Assembly (NCBI GenBank): GCA_039096225.1
Contig: JBBPEB010000004.1
Span: forward strand, 1 to 64,000
DNA: 64,000 nucleotides
Direction of reading: 5' to 3'
Origin: Blastocystis sp. Blastoise
Lineage: Eukaryota; Sar; Bigyra; Opalinata; Blastocystidae
Below, piece after piece: positions 43,101-53,566 of the stretch; positions within the stretch are counted from its first letter, which is position 1, and the number at the start of each line of letters is the position of its first letter. Below the pieces are notes generated by a model, which did no database searches, was not told the origin of the DNA, and worked only from the letters and a program-made list of their open reading frames with translations. The translations under genes and the position numbers were made by a program.

Positions 43101-45008
43101 ATAGCATCAATAGCACTAATAATATAGGTATCATTATTCTGAGGTATAATAGTTGATCCAGAGATAACTCCAGAATAGTAATCAATATATAATCCAGCAG
43201 GTAAAGATGGATCAATAGTATAGGTATGCATGCCACTAGAAGTGGGAGCAAGATTAACATCTAAAAAATTAGCACCTTCTAAGATATGTGCAGCATAATG
43301 AAGACCAGGGCCAAGAATAGCTTTATTATAAGCCATTAAGCAGAATTCACAGAATTCAGTAGCTGCAGCGCCATTATTATCTAAGATCTCTAGTTTTATT
43401 GCATTAAACTGTTTTCTATTAGAGAGTAAGTAGTAATCATAATTAGTTTGTCTCATAGAAAACTTATTATTTGTAACGTGGTCCAAGAATATCCATGTTA
43501 AGCCATTATCTTCAGTACCATATAATATCCATTCCTTTGGATCTCTTGATGACATTTCAATTCCTGACCAAAAACGATAGCCATTAAACCAAGTCTTCAT
43601 GCTTCTAGGAAGAGTATAAACAAGAGTATTATTAGTAGATCCATATAAGAATTTTGTATCCATGTTATTATCAAATGCACTTGCACAACCTTGAGCATTG
43701 TTTAAAACATTATCTATTCGACAATAGTATATTCCTCCACCACCAACGAGAACACCAGCTGAATAAAGGTGTTTATAAAAAATATTCAATGAAAAAAAGT
43801 ATTTGTAATTACATACCATCAGGAGGGATTCTAGTAATAAAGCTAAATGTATCAGTTTGACTCTTTACAGGAATTGGCAAATGAACTTCAATATTAAAAA
43901 GATATGATGATCCAGTATTTATGAAAGGCGAAGCTTGAATAGCAAAACTATATATGGAATTAAGAGGTTATTATTTATAAAAGAAACAATGTTTTCAAAC
44001 AATATGTATATACTCCAAAAACATGCTATAAGTCTCATAAATTAATGAACCAGTATTAAAACTAATAATGCCACTATATAATCAATAATAATCAAATAGA
44101 AACATAGAATCATAAGAATATATATATATATATATTAATATACGAAGGTAATCCAGAGCGAATAGCTTCTTTGCCATTCACATAAATAATGAAACCTGTG
44201 TTAGTTCTTAATGATAAACCTAAAACATGGTATGTAGTATCAGTAAGAGTAAGAGAACACCTATAATATCTTGTTATATAATACATATTCTGAAAGTAAT
44301 CAATATTTCCTGATGACCATGAAGAATCAATGAAATCTTGTTGAAGCCAAGAATTATCGAGCTGAGCAATATTTGTATATTTCCATATTGTATAAATTGA
44401 AAACATTTGTGGTACTATTCAATAATACAGAAATAAAGGAAATTATAGATATAATATAAATATGACACAAAACATACTTTTAAATGATATAATTTTTCTA
44501 CCATTTGACATTGATTCACCATTTAAAAATTTCGCCATGAAATGATAAGTAATATCAACATTAATAGAAATTGTGGAACTTGTTTCCCAACATTGATTAT
44601 AGCTATTAAAAAATAATAAATGTAATTATATATATATATACATGTTCCACATAACAAGAGAATACTGAACATGTGCTAAAAGGCTAATATAATAGGAATA
44701 AGTCCTCCCTGAATAAGAATTGGGTGGAATTCCAGAATCATATATTAATGATTCATCATCATTAATATCAGAACCTTTGTAGATTGACCAACGTTCACGT
44801 TCAGGATAGGATCCATATTGTCTTGTAATAGTACATGGAAATTGTACTTCGACACACTCAGCAACTACTAGAAAAGTTAAGATGATAGCGAAACTTTGTT
44901 AATGCCAATATAAAAATATATATATAATAAAAATCTAAATAAATATATAAATTACCAAAAAAATGAGAGAATGACAACCAACAGAAATCGTAAATCCATC
45001 GTTTTCAT
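31175..45008 (-). CDS. Giant repeat-bearing surface protein (about 4,500 aa), paralogue of the 2414-aa protein
   Basis: Start at 45008 with a hydrophobic leader (MKTMDLRFLLVVILSFF continuing after the first intron as AIILTFLVVAEC). Several short 5' exons follow, then one exon of 12.6 kb (43758-31175) ending in TAG. The N-terminal half has F5/8-like segments (DPKEWILYG, PSGWRIEGSNDNG), sugar-binding-like segments (IYLNGNEIYRYN, VYLNGHEVRRVN) and GW-rich beta modules (SKNDGWGEG). It then enters about 19 tandem half-units of about 140 aa. Each is one four-Cys HRM/sushi-like module (C..D.WP.TE.G....LC) plus one He_PIG module (GLxFNxxxGEISGIPT). Near the C-terminus lie a membrane-proximal domain, a transmembrane helix (LFLYVVIILALIISPVSIII) and a tail of about 45 aa with KKKLPKKRK. 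An in-frame TGA at 42884-42886 interrupts a conserved module, so the copy may be broken, read through or mis-sequenced. Adhesion is the likely role. Confidence 0.8.
31907..39929 (-). repeat. 840-bp coding tandem repeat, about 9.5 copies
   Basis: An exact 840-base period (280 aa, frame-neutral) runs through this block inside the giant surface protein gene. Anchors such as tatcagaaggacaaaataaa recur at 31921 and every 840 bases to 39481, ten times. I saw no base difference between copies by eye. Each unit consists of two diverged halves of 420 bases, an A half (DIWPITESGKQ) and a B half (NIWPKTEIGQQ). The ancestral duplication was therefore 420 bases and the amplified unit is the pair. Identity even at third codon positions means very recent expansion or gene conversion. 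The true copy number may differ in the organism. Confidence 0.97.
42884..42886 (-). other. In-frame TGA inside a conserved module of the giant surface protein
   Basis: The reading frame runs CEPAGR-TGA-KFVLFDDNNDGW. Sister modules in both giant proteins read straight through this point (AAGVYSLIMSDSKNDGW, PSGLLTLTLYNP, TPGIYSLILSEP), where Tyr or Leu stands. The flanks align without a gap and no intron of workable length fits. The frame is the same before and after, so this is a nonsense codon, not a frameshift. Confidence 0.85.
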
Positions 45009-46149
45009 TGTTATATCTATATAAAAAGTTATAATAAATATGGAATAATAATGAATTCTCACTTATAAAATAAATACTATAAACACCCTATAAAAAAATA
45101 ATGTTTGATGGTGGTGAAGAGAAACTCTTTCAATGATTTGAAAAAACTGTAACTATATGTTCAATTCTTTGTACGGGAATAATAACAATATACTTGTAGT
45201 TACTAACATAATCATGGAAATCATCAAGTACCACTTATGATAAAAACTACAACAAAAAATAAATATAAAAATATTAAGTATAAGTTATTATGTGGCTTTA
45301 AAAATATTGGTTGAATATAAAAATATAGTCAGTCAAACATAATGTAAAATCAAAATTGCTAATAAAATTCAAATTCTTAAAAGTCTTCCATTTTGAAAAC
45401 TAAATAGAAATGTAAAAGAAACAAAATACAACATAACATACAGAACTCATAAACAACTTATTTAAAGAATATGCAGTATAAATTATAAAACAAACCATAT
45501 TTTTTTAAGGAATAACAGAATTTTTATACTGCATAATAACATACAACTGAATACGACATCCATATAATCATTATTGAATAGAAATCGTAAAAAAAAAAGA
45601 ATATACTCAAAACAAAAAAGAAACTCTCCCAGACGGGATTGAACCGTCGACCTCCCGGTTAACAGCCGGATGCTCTAACCAGCTGAGCTATGGAAGAATC
45701 TGTTAGTTAATTGATTATTTACTTATATCATATGCATCTTCATGAAGAATAGCTTAGTTTCAATTGTGTTTACATAATTTTTTAAAAACATATATCTATA
45801 TTATTTAATATCAAACGAGTATATTTAAATGTTTTTATTTGCCATAATAAATATATAATTTCAAACATAATAAATCAAGTGTATCTAATTTCTAAAAATA
45901 TTAGCAATTGACAATTTAATTCACTAGTTAAGTTTCTTAAAACAGTCATTATAATCTTTATATTTATTGTAATAAATATAGCAAATTACTATGCTGATTC
46001 TTACCACAGATACACATAGATTTCACATAAACAAAGACTCATTTTTTTAAACCAGTTTTCTATCGTTTATCTTTTGTAAATCATCATAAATTATTTTTTT
46101 TTAGAGTTTCTTCATATTCTAATTGCCATAAAATCTCTTTTAAAACACA
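45009..46149. other. Intergenic region around the tRNA-Asn gene
   Basis: About 1.1 kb between the divergent starts of the giant surface protein (-) and the WDR59-like gene (+). Apart from the tRNA gene I see only AT-rich sequence with no exon. Confidence 0.5.
45624..45697 (-). tRNA. tRNA-Asn (anticodon GTT)
   Basis: A 74-nt cloverleaf without an intron. The acceptor stem pairs TCTTCCA with TGGGAGA, the discriminator is G, and the anticodon stem TCCGG/CCGGG encloses CTGTTAA with anticodon GTT. The T arm is GACGG/CCGTC around TTCAATC. Internal A-box (TAGCTCAGCTGG) and B-box (GGTTCAATCCC) promoters are present, and a T-run follows as the RNA polymerase III terminator. No CCA is encoded, as usual in eukaryotes. 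Confidence 0.97.
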
Positions 46150-49100
46150 ATGGATCTCTTTTGTGAACCATCATTTCAATCAACAATACTTCTGGATGAA
46201 TATTCTGAAATCACATCGTTTTCTTTATTTGAAACCAGACCTTTCTGTATTGTTGCACAAAAAGACAAAATATCAATCATAAACTTAAAAACGAACGAGG
46301 TTGTTGCTCCACTATTTCATGAGAGTAAATGGGGAGCGGTTTCTATTCGTTGTCATAATAACAAAAATATTGAGTCAGCTCTTATAACAGAACCTTTTTA
46401 TCCTATTTTATGGGATATAGAGTATCAGAATGATATTTTTAAGCCAAGAATCGTCAAATCCTTTGATTTCAACAAAGTTTATATCAATGATGGTAACCTT
46501 ATTTTTTATCTTAATTTCTCTTTTCATTTTATATTCTATAAATAATTAGTTCAATGGGTTAATGACTCGAACTTCCTGACAGGTGACAAGGAAGGAAATC
46601 TCTTTAATTGGGATATACGTATGAGTCATGCCAAACTACATATGTTCAAATCGTCATCTCCAATCTCAAAAGTATTAATACTACTAATTTTAAATATATT
46701 TTTATTATTATTAGTATTAATTTTATTTTTATATTTTTATATACTCTGCTATTGGTCTTCATATTCTTCACATTATTACAATACTATATTTTATATTTAA
46801 TGTTTTAACATACTTAATATTTGTTTCCTATTTAAGATCTGTGTACATCCCCTTACAAAGTCCGTAAGTGTTCTCTCTTCTAATTCGATAGAAATCTTTG
46901 ATTTCAGAAATGGATCTATCATTCAACAATACAAACCTCAAGCTGATTATGTATATTTCTCTTTCTCCTCTTCATTAGACTATCATCATCTATTATAGGA
47001 TATTAAAGATATATGTTATGTTGATAAATCAGATGCTCTCTATATCCTACGCAATAAAAATGTATTCTACTATAATATATATAATGCAACGGAAACTCAA
47101 CTTACAAATAACAAAACTGAACTCTATACACAATTCTACCCTGTCAAAAATGATAATAAACTATGTAATCTCTTTATATATTTATCAAACTCTCTATTTC
47201 ACTTCATTTTATACTCTCTCTCATCTTATCCTTTTTAGGTCTTTTATCCTCCAAATACTTTTATATTTATTCACTATCTCCATCGATTTCTCTTGGTAAA
47301 ACTCCTTCTTCATCTTCTACCAATCTCTATAAACAGAATTATTGTGAAGAACTCTATCGTTGTAAGGTCGATAATGGTATTCAAATCGCGGCAAATAAAT
47401 ATGATACATTATATACATGTATGTTTAATTTATTTTCTTTTAGTTATTTCTATTAGTGATTCAAACACCATCACATCTCCTCTCTTTCTCTGTTCCTATG
47501 AACTCAATAGACTCCATAGTATAATCATTACTTCTCCCTATTTTCACTTATTCTCTAGAAACGTAGTCCACATCCAGGTCTATCCACTTCACCTCTCTAT
47601 ATTCAAAACTCAATGAAAAATGATAGTTTCAATCGTATTATGAGTGGAATCACCAAAGAAATTGAGGAGGTTCATGATGGTATATATCCTATTATTCTAT
47701 TACATATTATGAATTATATAGATATTGGATTAAGCTTAAAGAATGACTTGTATATTTTATTTCTCATATATATATATCTTTTGAATTTCTTCATTCATGA
47801 TTTCTTTATTCAGTGAGAAACAACTACTCGATCTTTATAATAAAATTATTAATGAAGAATATGCTAACATCTATATCATATTTCTCAATCTTCAAAACTG
47901 TATTTATCAAATATAACTCTGCTTCCCTTATATATAATATATATAGTAGAAATTGGTCTTCGATATAAAATCAATTATTCTACATCCTATATCTATATTG
48001 ATATTATCTATACTTATATATACAGTTCATATATTAATTCTTCTCACTTCGATGTCAAAGGTATTTATTATATTATAACTCTATATATTTCTTTAGTGTC
48101 TCTTCTCCATGATATCTCCGATAGACCAATTCCTATTTATATTGACAGACTCCTTCAACTTAAACTCTCAAGGAAACTTTATTATCTTAATACTAATATT
48201 CATGAGAAGAATCTTTATATAACCGCAGTTATGGAAACTAAAGTATAATATATATTACATTACCTCATTGTTATAGACGTTACTCAGTGATATTTTATCC
48301 AATGAAAAGAATTCTAAAGCTATGGAAATTCAAAAAGAAGGCAAATCCACTGGAAAAGTCGAAGAAATTAATAAAAACCATGACAAATATATTTGTGGAC
48401 CTCCACCTGTTCTTGCTATTTGGGGGTATATATTCATTTGCTTATTATATTTACATATGCTTTAGTGGAATCAACAAACTCATTGTAATCAAAAACACTA
48501 TCAACTCTACAATGTAATATATAACTATATCTCTCTTTTCTAAACTTCTTAGTGAAGAAGAAATACAATGGCCTGTCACTTTCACAGATTATCTAGACAT
48601 TCGAAATAAAGTATATGTCCTTTATATATATATATATATTATGTAGATTTCCAACTCAATTGAACCTAATAATATCCTTTTAACTAATATCTTACACTTC
48701 TTTTCTCTTATTTTCTTAATAATATACATACAAAAAGTGATACAGAAAGTGATACAGAAGAAGAAGAAGAAGAAGAAGAAGAATATATTTATCGAGACGA
48801 CAACAAAGGTGAAGAACAAGGTATATTTATTATATTTCTTGTTTTTATGGATTATTCTAGATGATGATGAAAAGGAGTCAAACACTTATTTATATGTATC
48901 TATTTATATACATATATATATACTCTTCTACATTTTTTTTTTATTCAGGACGTTTCTTTTGGAGTTAATCCACATCTTAGCAAACAATTCAACCTTCTTC
49001 ATATATCTATGTATAATTCTTTTTCTTAATTCATTATTCTCTCTAGAATCAAGCCATCACTGAAAATTTATATGCTTTCTGAATATATAAACATTAATAA

Positions 49101-50281
49101 AACTCTCATCGATAGTTATTCACTTTCCAACTGTAAACAATTCTTCAATATTCCTTCTGTTATCTATATATATATAGTCCCAACCATGAATGATCTATGT
49201 ACTTATAACTTGAATGTATGTCGTCTCTGTCATTACACACTTCTTGAAGATATATGGGGATTTCTCCTCTTTCTCCTTGATGACCAGAATGATGTATATA
49301 ACATTTCTCTTTTATTATATATATATATATCATTTATAGAATACTGTTTCATGGGGTACATCCTCTCTTATTCATGATATTATCATGGGAATTCTTAACT
49401 CACTCATATATAATGGTATTTATTATTATTCTCTTCATTCATCTATATCAAATAATCAATATTCTAATATTATTATCTATAGGAGATCTTTCTTCTCTTG
49501 CTTATGTTTGTTATGTTTTTCAATATATTCTAACATCTCTCTATCCTATTTATAATGATCTTTACTTCTCACCATCCCCTTCGTACTCTTCACTTCCTAA
49601 AGATGGAATTCAGTCCATTTCAGCATCATCACTGAATCAGATTCAGTCCAAGTGCAATACAAATCCTCTAACTTTTATTGATGGTTATAAACAATATAAA
49701 GAGATATACCTCCTCCTGAATAACTGTATTCATCAATATGCAGATGTATAATATCTTCTGTTTATCTTATCACTTAATCATTTCTTTTTTTCTAGATTCT
49801 CGACAGACTCAAACTCTATACACAAAAAGTAGCTATTCTCAATCCATTTACAATAATTCAAGAAGATACCTATGTATATATTATCACTTTTAGTCTTATT
49901 TCCTCTCACTATTATCTTCAATAGACAACACCCCTTCAATATTTATGTTGTTACTGTGAACAACCTATTACAGGCCTCTTCTTATTATGTCAAAAATGTG
50001 GACATGTATTTCACACTCAACATGCTGTCACGTGGTTTTCTCAATATAGCACATGCCCTTCTGGATGTGGATGTGAATGTGGTCTTTCTAATGTAAACCA
50101 TTTTTATTATAACATTTCGTTTATTTATCCCTTTATATAGGCTTCTAGTGTTTCGTCACCTACTCCTTCTCTCTTCTCTCCACGTGGGAATACAAATCCA
50201 AAACCAGTATACAAAACTGTTAAGGAAATTCGTGGAAATACACTATTGTCACCTTATTCTTTCAAAGTATATAATTCTTAA
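46150..50281 (+). CDS. WDR59-like WD40-RING protein of the SEA/GATOR2 type
   Basis: A gene of about 20 short exons, roughly 900 aa, from ATG at 46150 to TAA at 50279-50281. GATOR2 acts at the lysosome surface and relays amino-acid sufficiency to TORC1. The N-terminal part is WD40-like (GDKEGNLFNWDIR, SVLSSNSIEIFDFRNGS). The middle includes PPPVLAIWG and an acidic run of Glu. A C-terminal helical region (CTYNLNVCRLCHYTLLEDIW, then GDLSSLAYVCYVF) resembles the WDR59/WDR24/Mios helical segment. A RING-like end follows: CCYCEQPITGLFLLC, CGHVFH, CPSGCGCEC. The GCGC ending fits WDR59 best, but WDR24 or Mios cannot be excluded. One intron, 48672-48727, is U12-type. The intron near 47410 uses the second of two nearby AG acceptors; choosing the first gives a false stop. 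I did not resolve every exon to the base. Confidence 0.75.
48672..48727 (+). other. U12-type AT-AC intron (WDR59-like gene)
   Basis: The donor ATATCCTTTT follows the codons for EPN. The branch-like TTTCTTAAT is followed 8 nt later by terminal AC at 48727. Removing only 56 nt links EPN-N to TKSDTESDTEEEE in frame. Reading through instead gives a long Lys-rich frame that does not match the acidic continuation. Confidence 0.8.
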
Positions 50282-50984
50282 ATTTTTAACTTAATATATA
50301 GGATATATATGCAACATACTCAACATAATACGATTAATTCTTATATTTTTATCTATATTACACAAAAATTCATAAAAAAATCCATAAAATTTTCAAAAAT
50401 AAAATAAAATGGATTTAATAATATTTTGATTTACTAATAGATTTTGAGTACTAAGAATTTTGTTTTGCTTCATTTTTATTATATTGTAACACTTTATAAA
50501 AAGAAAATAGTAAAAATTGATAATTAATTTGTTCCATTAAATAGATATAAAAATGATAAAATAAATTATAATAATTTTAGTAATTCTTTTAAATCAAAAA
50601 AAAAATGTATATTTATTCTAAACGACCATTTATATTTTTTAACTTTAATACTTGAGTTTTAAAATATACACATTGTATTGTAAAGTTTTTCAATTAGAAT
50701 ACTCTTAAATATACTAATGGCAATTAAAAAATATAAAAGAAAATCAAAATTATCAATTATTGTAGTTACAAAAAATCTATTCTTAAAAAATGATATAAAT
50801 AATTGTAATATGTTGAAATTGTTTCTTCATTGCATAACAGAATTATTTCAAACATCAATCCAAAACTTATATTTAAAATACCAAACTATTATTAATAATA
50901 AAAATATAAAAATTTAGACTATTCGCAATATTATTAATATTTTATTATTTTTTCTTATTTTTTTAAAGAAATATATAATAAATA
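50282..50984. other. AT-rich spacer before the transposon zone
   Basis: About 700 bases after the WDR59-like gene. One open frame of 66 codons (50717-50917) has no recognisable motif, and its Lys/Asn/Ile-rich composition is what random AT-rich DNA gives, so I do not call it a gene. Confidence 0.4.
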
Positions 50985-51250
50985 TAAGCTGTTCAAAAGT
51001 TGCCATAATAATTTATACATTTTTTAACAACTCAAATATTATAAATCTAATATATTGTAAAAGCATGTAAAGCACATATTATGAATAAAAAAAGAAATTT
51101 GCCTAGATTGTTCTCTAAAACACTGGTAAAATCAAATTAATTATCAAAAGAAACTGATAAAAAACCATCAAGAAAACCAGATAGAAAGGTTATTTAAACT
51201 CAAATTAGAATTATTTATATTACTTTCATATTCATTGAAATTTATTGATC
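50985..51250. mobile_element. Degraded relic of the same hAT element
   Basis: This stretch is a diverged, colinear match to 51600-51900. A TGTTCAAAAGTTGCC-like end (about 50988) is followed by a tattatgaataa block near 51077. Near 51165-51190 comes tcaaaagaaactgataaaaa with catcaagaaaaccagat, parallel to caaaaagtaagttgacaaaa with catcatcaagtgaatcagat at 51790-51835. It lies directly beside the young palindrome, in the same orientation as its left arm, and has many substitutions, so it is an older insertion or duplication. Confidence 0.6.
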
Positions 51251-51590
51251 AATTGATATAATAATAATCTAAAGAAAGAAAAATAATATAACGAGAATGA
51301 TTCATGTAAATCTTATGAAAATATAATCAATCTCGAATAGTATTATCAAACTCAAATAATTAAGTCAAATCAATTGATTCATATCAAACTCAAACAATAG
51401 TTTCTTTTTAAATAAATGAGTTTGATTAAGAAAAAAATGTAACATTTGATTTGATTTGATTTGATTTCAATCAAATTAACTGATTAATATAAAAACGATT
51501 GTAATATATAAATTGATAAAATATACAAATATAAACATTTGATTGATATCATTCAAAGTCAATAATATTAAATAATTTGTTTCTTATTGT

Positions 51591-51650
51591 TAGAGCGGTT
51601 CAAAAATTGTGACAAAGTTGCGAAAAAGTTGCGACAAGTTGTGACACTTT
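51591..51650 (+). repeat. Left terminal inverted repeat with subterminal GTTGCGACA motifs
   Basis: About 60 bases beginning TAGAGCGGTTC and containing several GTTGCGACAA/GTTGTGACAA motifs. It is matched by the reverse complement at 56290-56349. TAGAG-type starts are compatible with the hAT superfamily. Confidence 0.85.
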
Positions 51651-52825
51651 TTAAACACTATTTTTATAAGCAAAACTAATTTTTAATAATGAAAACATAA
51701 ATAAAACATATAAAATATAAATTATGAATAAGTTAAGAAAAATATTAATCAAGATTGATCTCTGAAAAATTACTAAAAGTAGTAAATTATCAAAAAGTAA
51801 GTTGACAAAAACATCATCAAGTGAATCAGATAAAAGACTATTTGAATTGAACTTAGAATTATAATCATCATTTTCATGTTCATTTGTTATTGATTCATTA
51901 TCATCTACAATTGTCATTGAAGAATCATTAATTGTAGTATCTATTTCATCTTCAATAATCATTGAATCATTTTGAATTGAAACATTATCTATTTGTGGAT
52001 TCATATAAAAAAAATAAATCTCTAAACAAATTATCATCAGAATAACTAAATTTATTCTTTGTAAATAAAATATTCATAAAAGAGAAAGATTTTACTACAC
52101 TAACAGTAGTAGATGGTAATTGAAGAATGAAAGGAATTATTTGAGAAATAGATGGAATTTGTTTAAGAATAGGAAAATAAAATTTTATCATTTGTTCTTT
52201 ACTTATCATATTTTGAGGAAAACATTCATTTTATTTCTTCTCATTATCTATAAAATCTTTCAATTTTGAAACACATAATAAATAATCTTTCTTTTCTATA
52301 TCTAAAAATTCAGATGAAGTGAAAGAAGGAAATGAAGGAGTCATCAAGAAAGGATTGAAATATTTTACTTCATTATAAAATATCATTTGTTTCTTATTCA
52401 TTGTTTTGATTTCTTTCAATTTTAATAATGTATTCGTAAAACCTATTTAATATAAATAAATAATAAATAATAAATATACTTTTCTTATATTCTTGAATAA
52501 ATGAAGATTGAACATTTGAAAAATTATTTTCTTCACATATTTCATTCACTATCATAATTATATTATCTTTTGAATTTTTCAATTCTTCTTCAATTTCATC
52601 TATGAAACTAGAAACATTACAACATTGAAAATTATCATTTGATAATAATTTTAATATTTCTTCAAACATTATCCCACTCTTCAAAAGAATTGACATTTCG
52701 ATATGTAAAGAAGAAGATAATTGATTATTTTCAAGAATATTCAATATTTCTTTATCTTTTTCACTTAACATATCCAATGTTTCTAAATATTCATAGAATG
52801 ATTTCAAATATTTAAAATATTTCAA
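51651..52825 (-). pseudogene. hAT transposase C-terminal fragment, left arm copy
   Basis: Starts MKYFKYLKSFYEYLE at 52825, has one short GTATAT...TAG intron near 52440-52480, then runs to an in-frame TAA at about 52231. Beyond the stop, in the same frame, lies IPSISQIIPFILQLPSTT followed by SFSFMNILFTKNKFS, which matches the hAT dimerisation domain. After a second stop a shifted frame continues with an acidic stretch. Intact hAT transposases are about 600-800 aa, so the catalytic N-terminal and central parts are missing. Both palindrome arms share the same stops, so the element was already dead when it was duplicated. Confidence 0.75.
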
Positions 52826-52848
52826 AATATATCTTAATGATTTATATA

Positions 52849-53566
52849 GAGCGGTTCAAAAGTTGCGACAAAAGTTGTGACAAGTTGCGACAATTTGCGA
52901 CACTTTTTATATCTCATTTGTAAGCCATATATTTATTATATAATAAATTTATATATATAATTATAAAGAGATTTACATGATGATTACATAAATAATTTTT
53001 AAATGAATTAAAAATGAGTTTAATACTCTTAATAAGCGTTTTAAACACTAAAAATTGAATTTTTTAAAGTCAAATTTATTCTATAAATATCGTTATTTTA
53101 ATCATTTTAACAATCTTTTAACGATTTTTAAAATATTATATTATTTTTATATTATAAGAATAATGTTATTAAATATAAAAAGTGAAGAATTGAATGTCAT
53201 AGATAGAGCGGTTCAAAAGTTGCGACAAAAGTTGCGACAAGTTAAGACAGTTGCGACACTTTTTATATCTCATTTGTAAGCCATATATTTATTATAAAAT
53301 ATATTTAAATAAATAATTATAAAGATATTTTCATGATGATTACATAAATAATTTTTAAATAAATTAAAAATAAGTTTAATACACCAAATAAGCGTTTTAA
53401 ACACTAAAAATTGAAATTTTTGAAATTCATAAGTGAAAATTCATTAGATAAATATCGTTATTTTTATCATTTTTTAATTCTTTTAACGATTTTTAAAATA
53501 TAATATTATTTTTATATTATCAAAATAATGTTATTAAATATAAAAAGTGAAGAATTGAATGTCATA
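52849..53566 (+). repeat. Two tandem 355-bp copies of the transposon end unit
   Basis: The unit from TAGAGCGGTTC to GAATGTCAT occurs at 52849-53200 and again at 53204-53566. The copies differ at scattered bases and small indels. The right arm has only one copy at the mirrored place, so this is the main asymmetry between the arms. Confidence 0.75.

Noticed and set aside
44860-45008. Suspected frameshift in the first exon of the giant repeat protein (run of seven T)
   Set aside because: With the acceptor AAAG at about 44892 instead of the later TAG, the leader continues in frame as FAIILTFLVVAEC, so no indel needs to be assumed.
31175-45008. General reassignment of TGA to an amino acid
   Set aside because: Only one in-frame TGA was found in more than 30 kb of coding sequence, and conserved Trp positions are TGG, so a changed code is not supported.
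47614-47616. Apparent in-frame TGA in the WDR59-like gene
   Set aside because: It appears only if the first AG near 47443 is used as acceptor. Using the second AG (after ctattag) puts the exon in another frame, which continues through SIKRSPHPGLSTSPLY into KNDSFNRIMSGI after a normal GT-AG intron at 47519-47558. No nonsense codon remains.
50717-50917. 66-codon Lys-rich open frame beside the transposon zone
   Set aside because: No motif, no neighbouring exon, and AT-rich random composition.
51261-51540. TTGATTTGATTT and TCAAACTCAAA repeats as a CRISPR-like or regulatory array
   Set aside because: The units are short, irregular and without distinct spacers; they are simple-sequence drift next to transposon relics, in a eukaryotic context.
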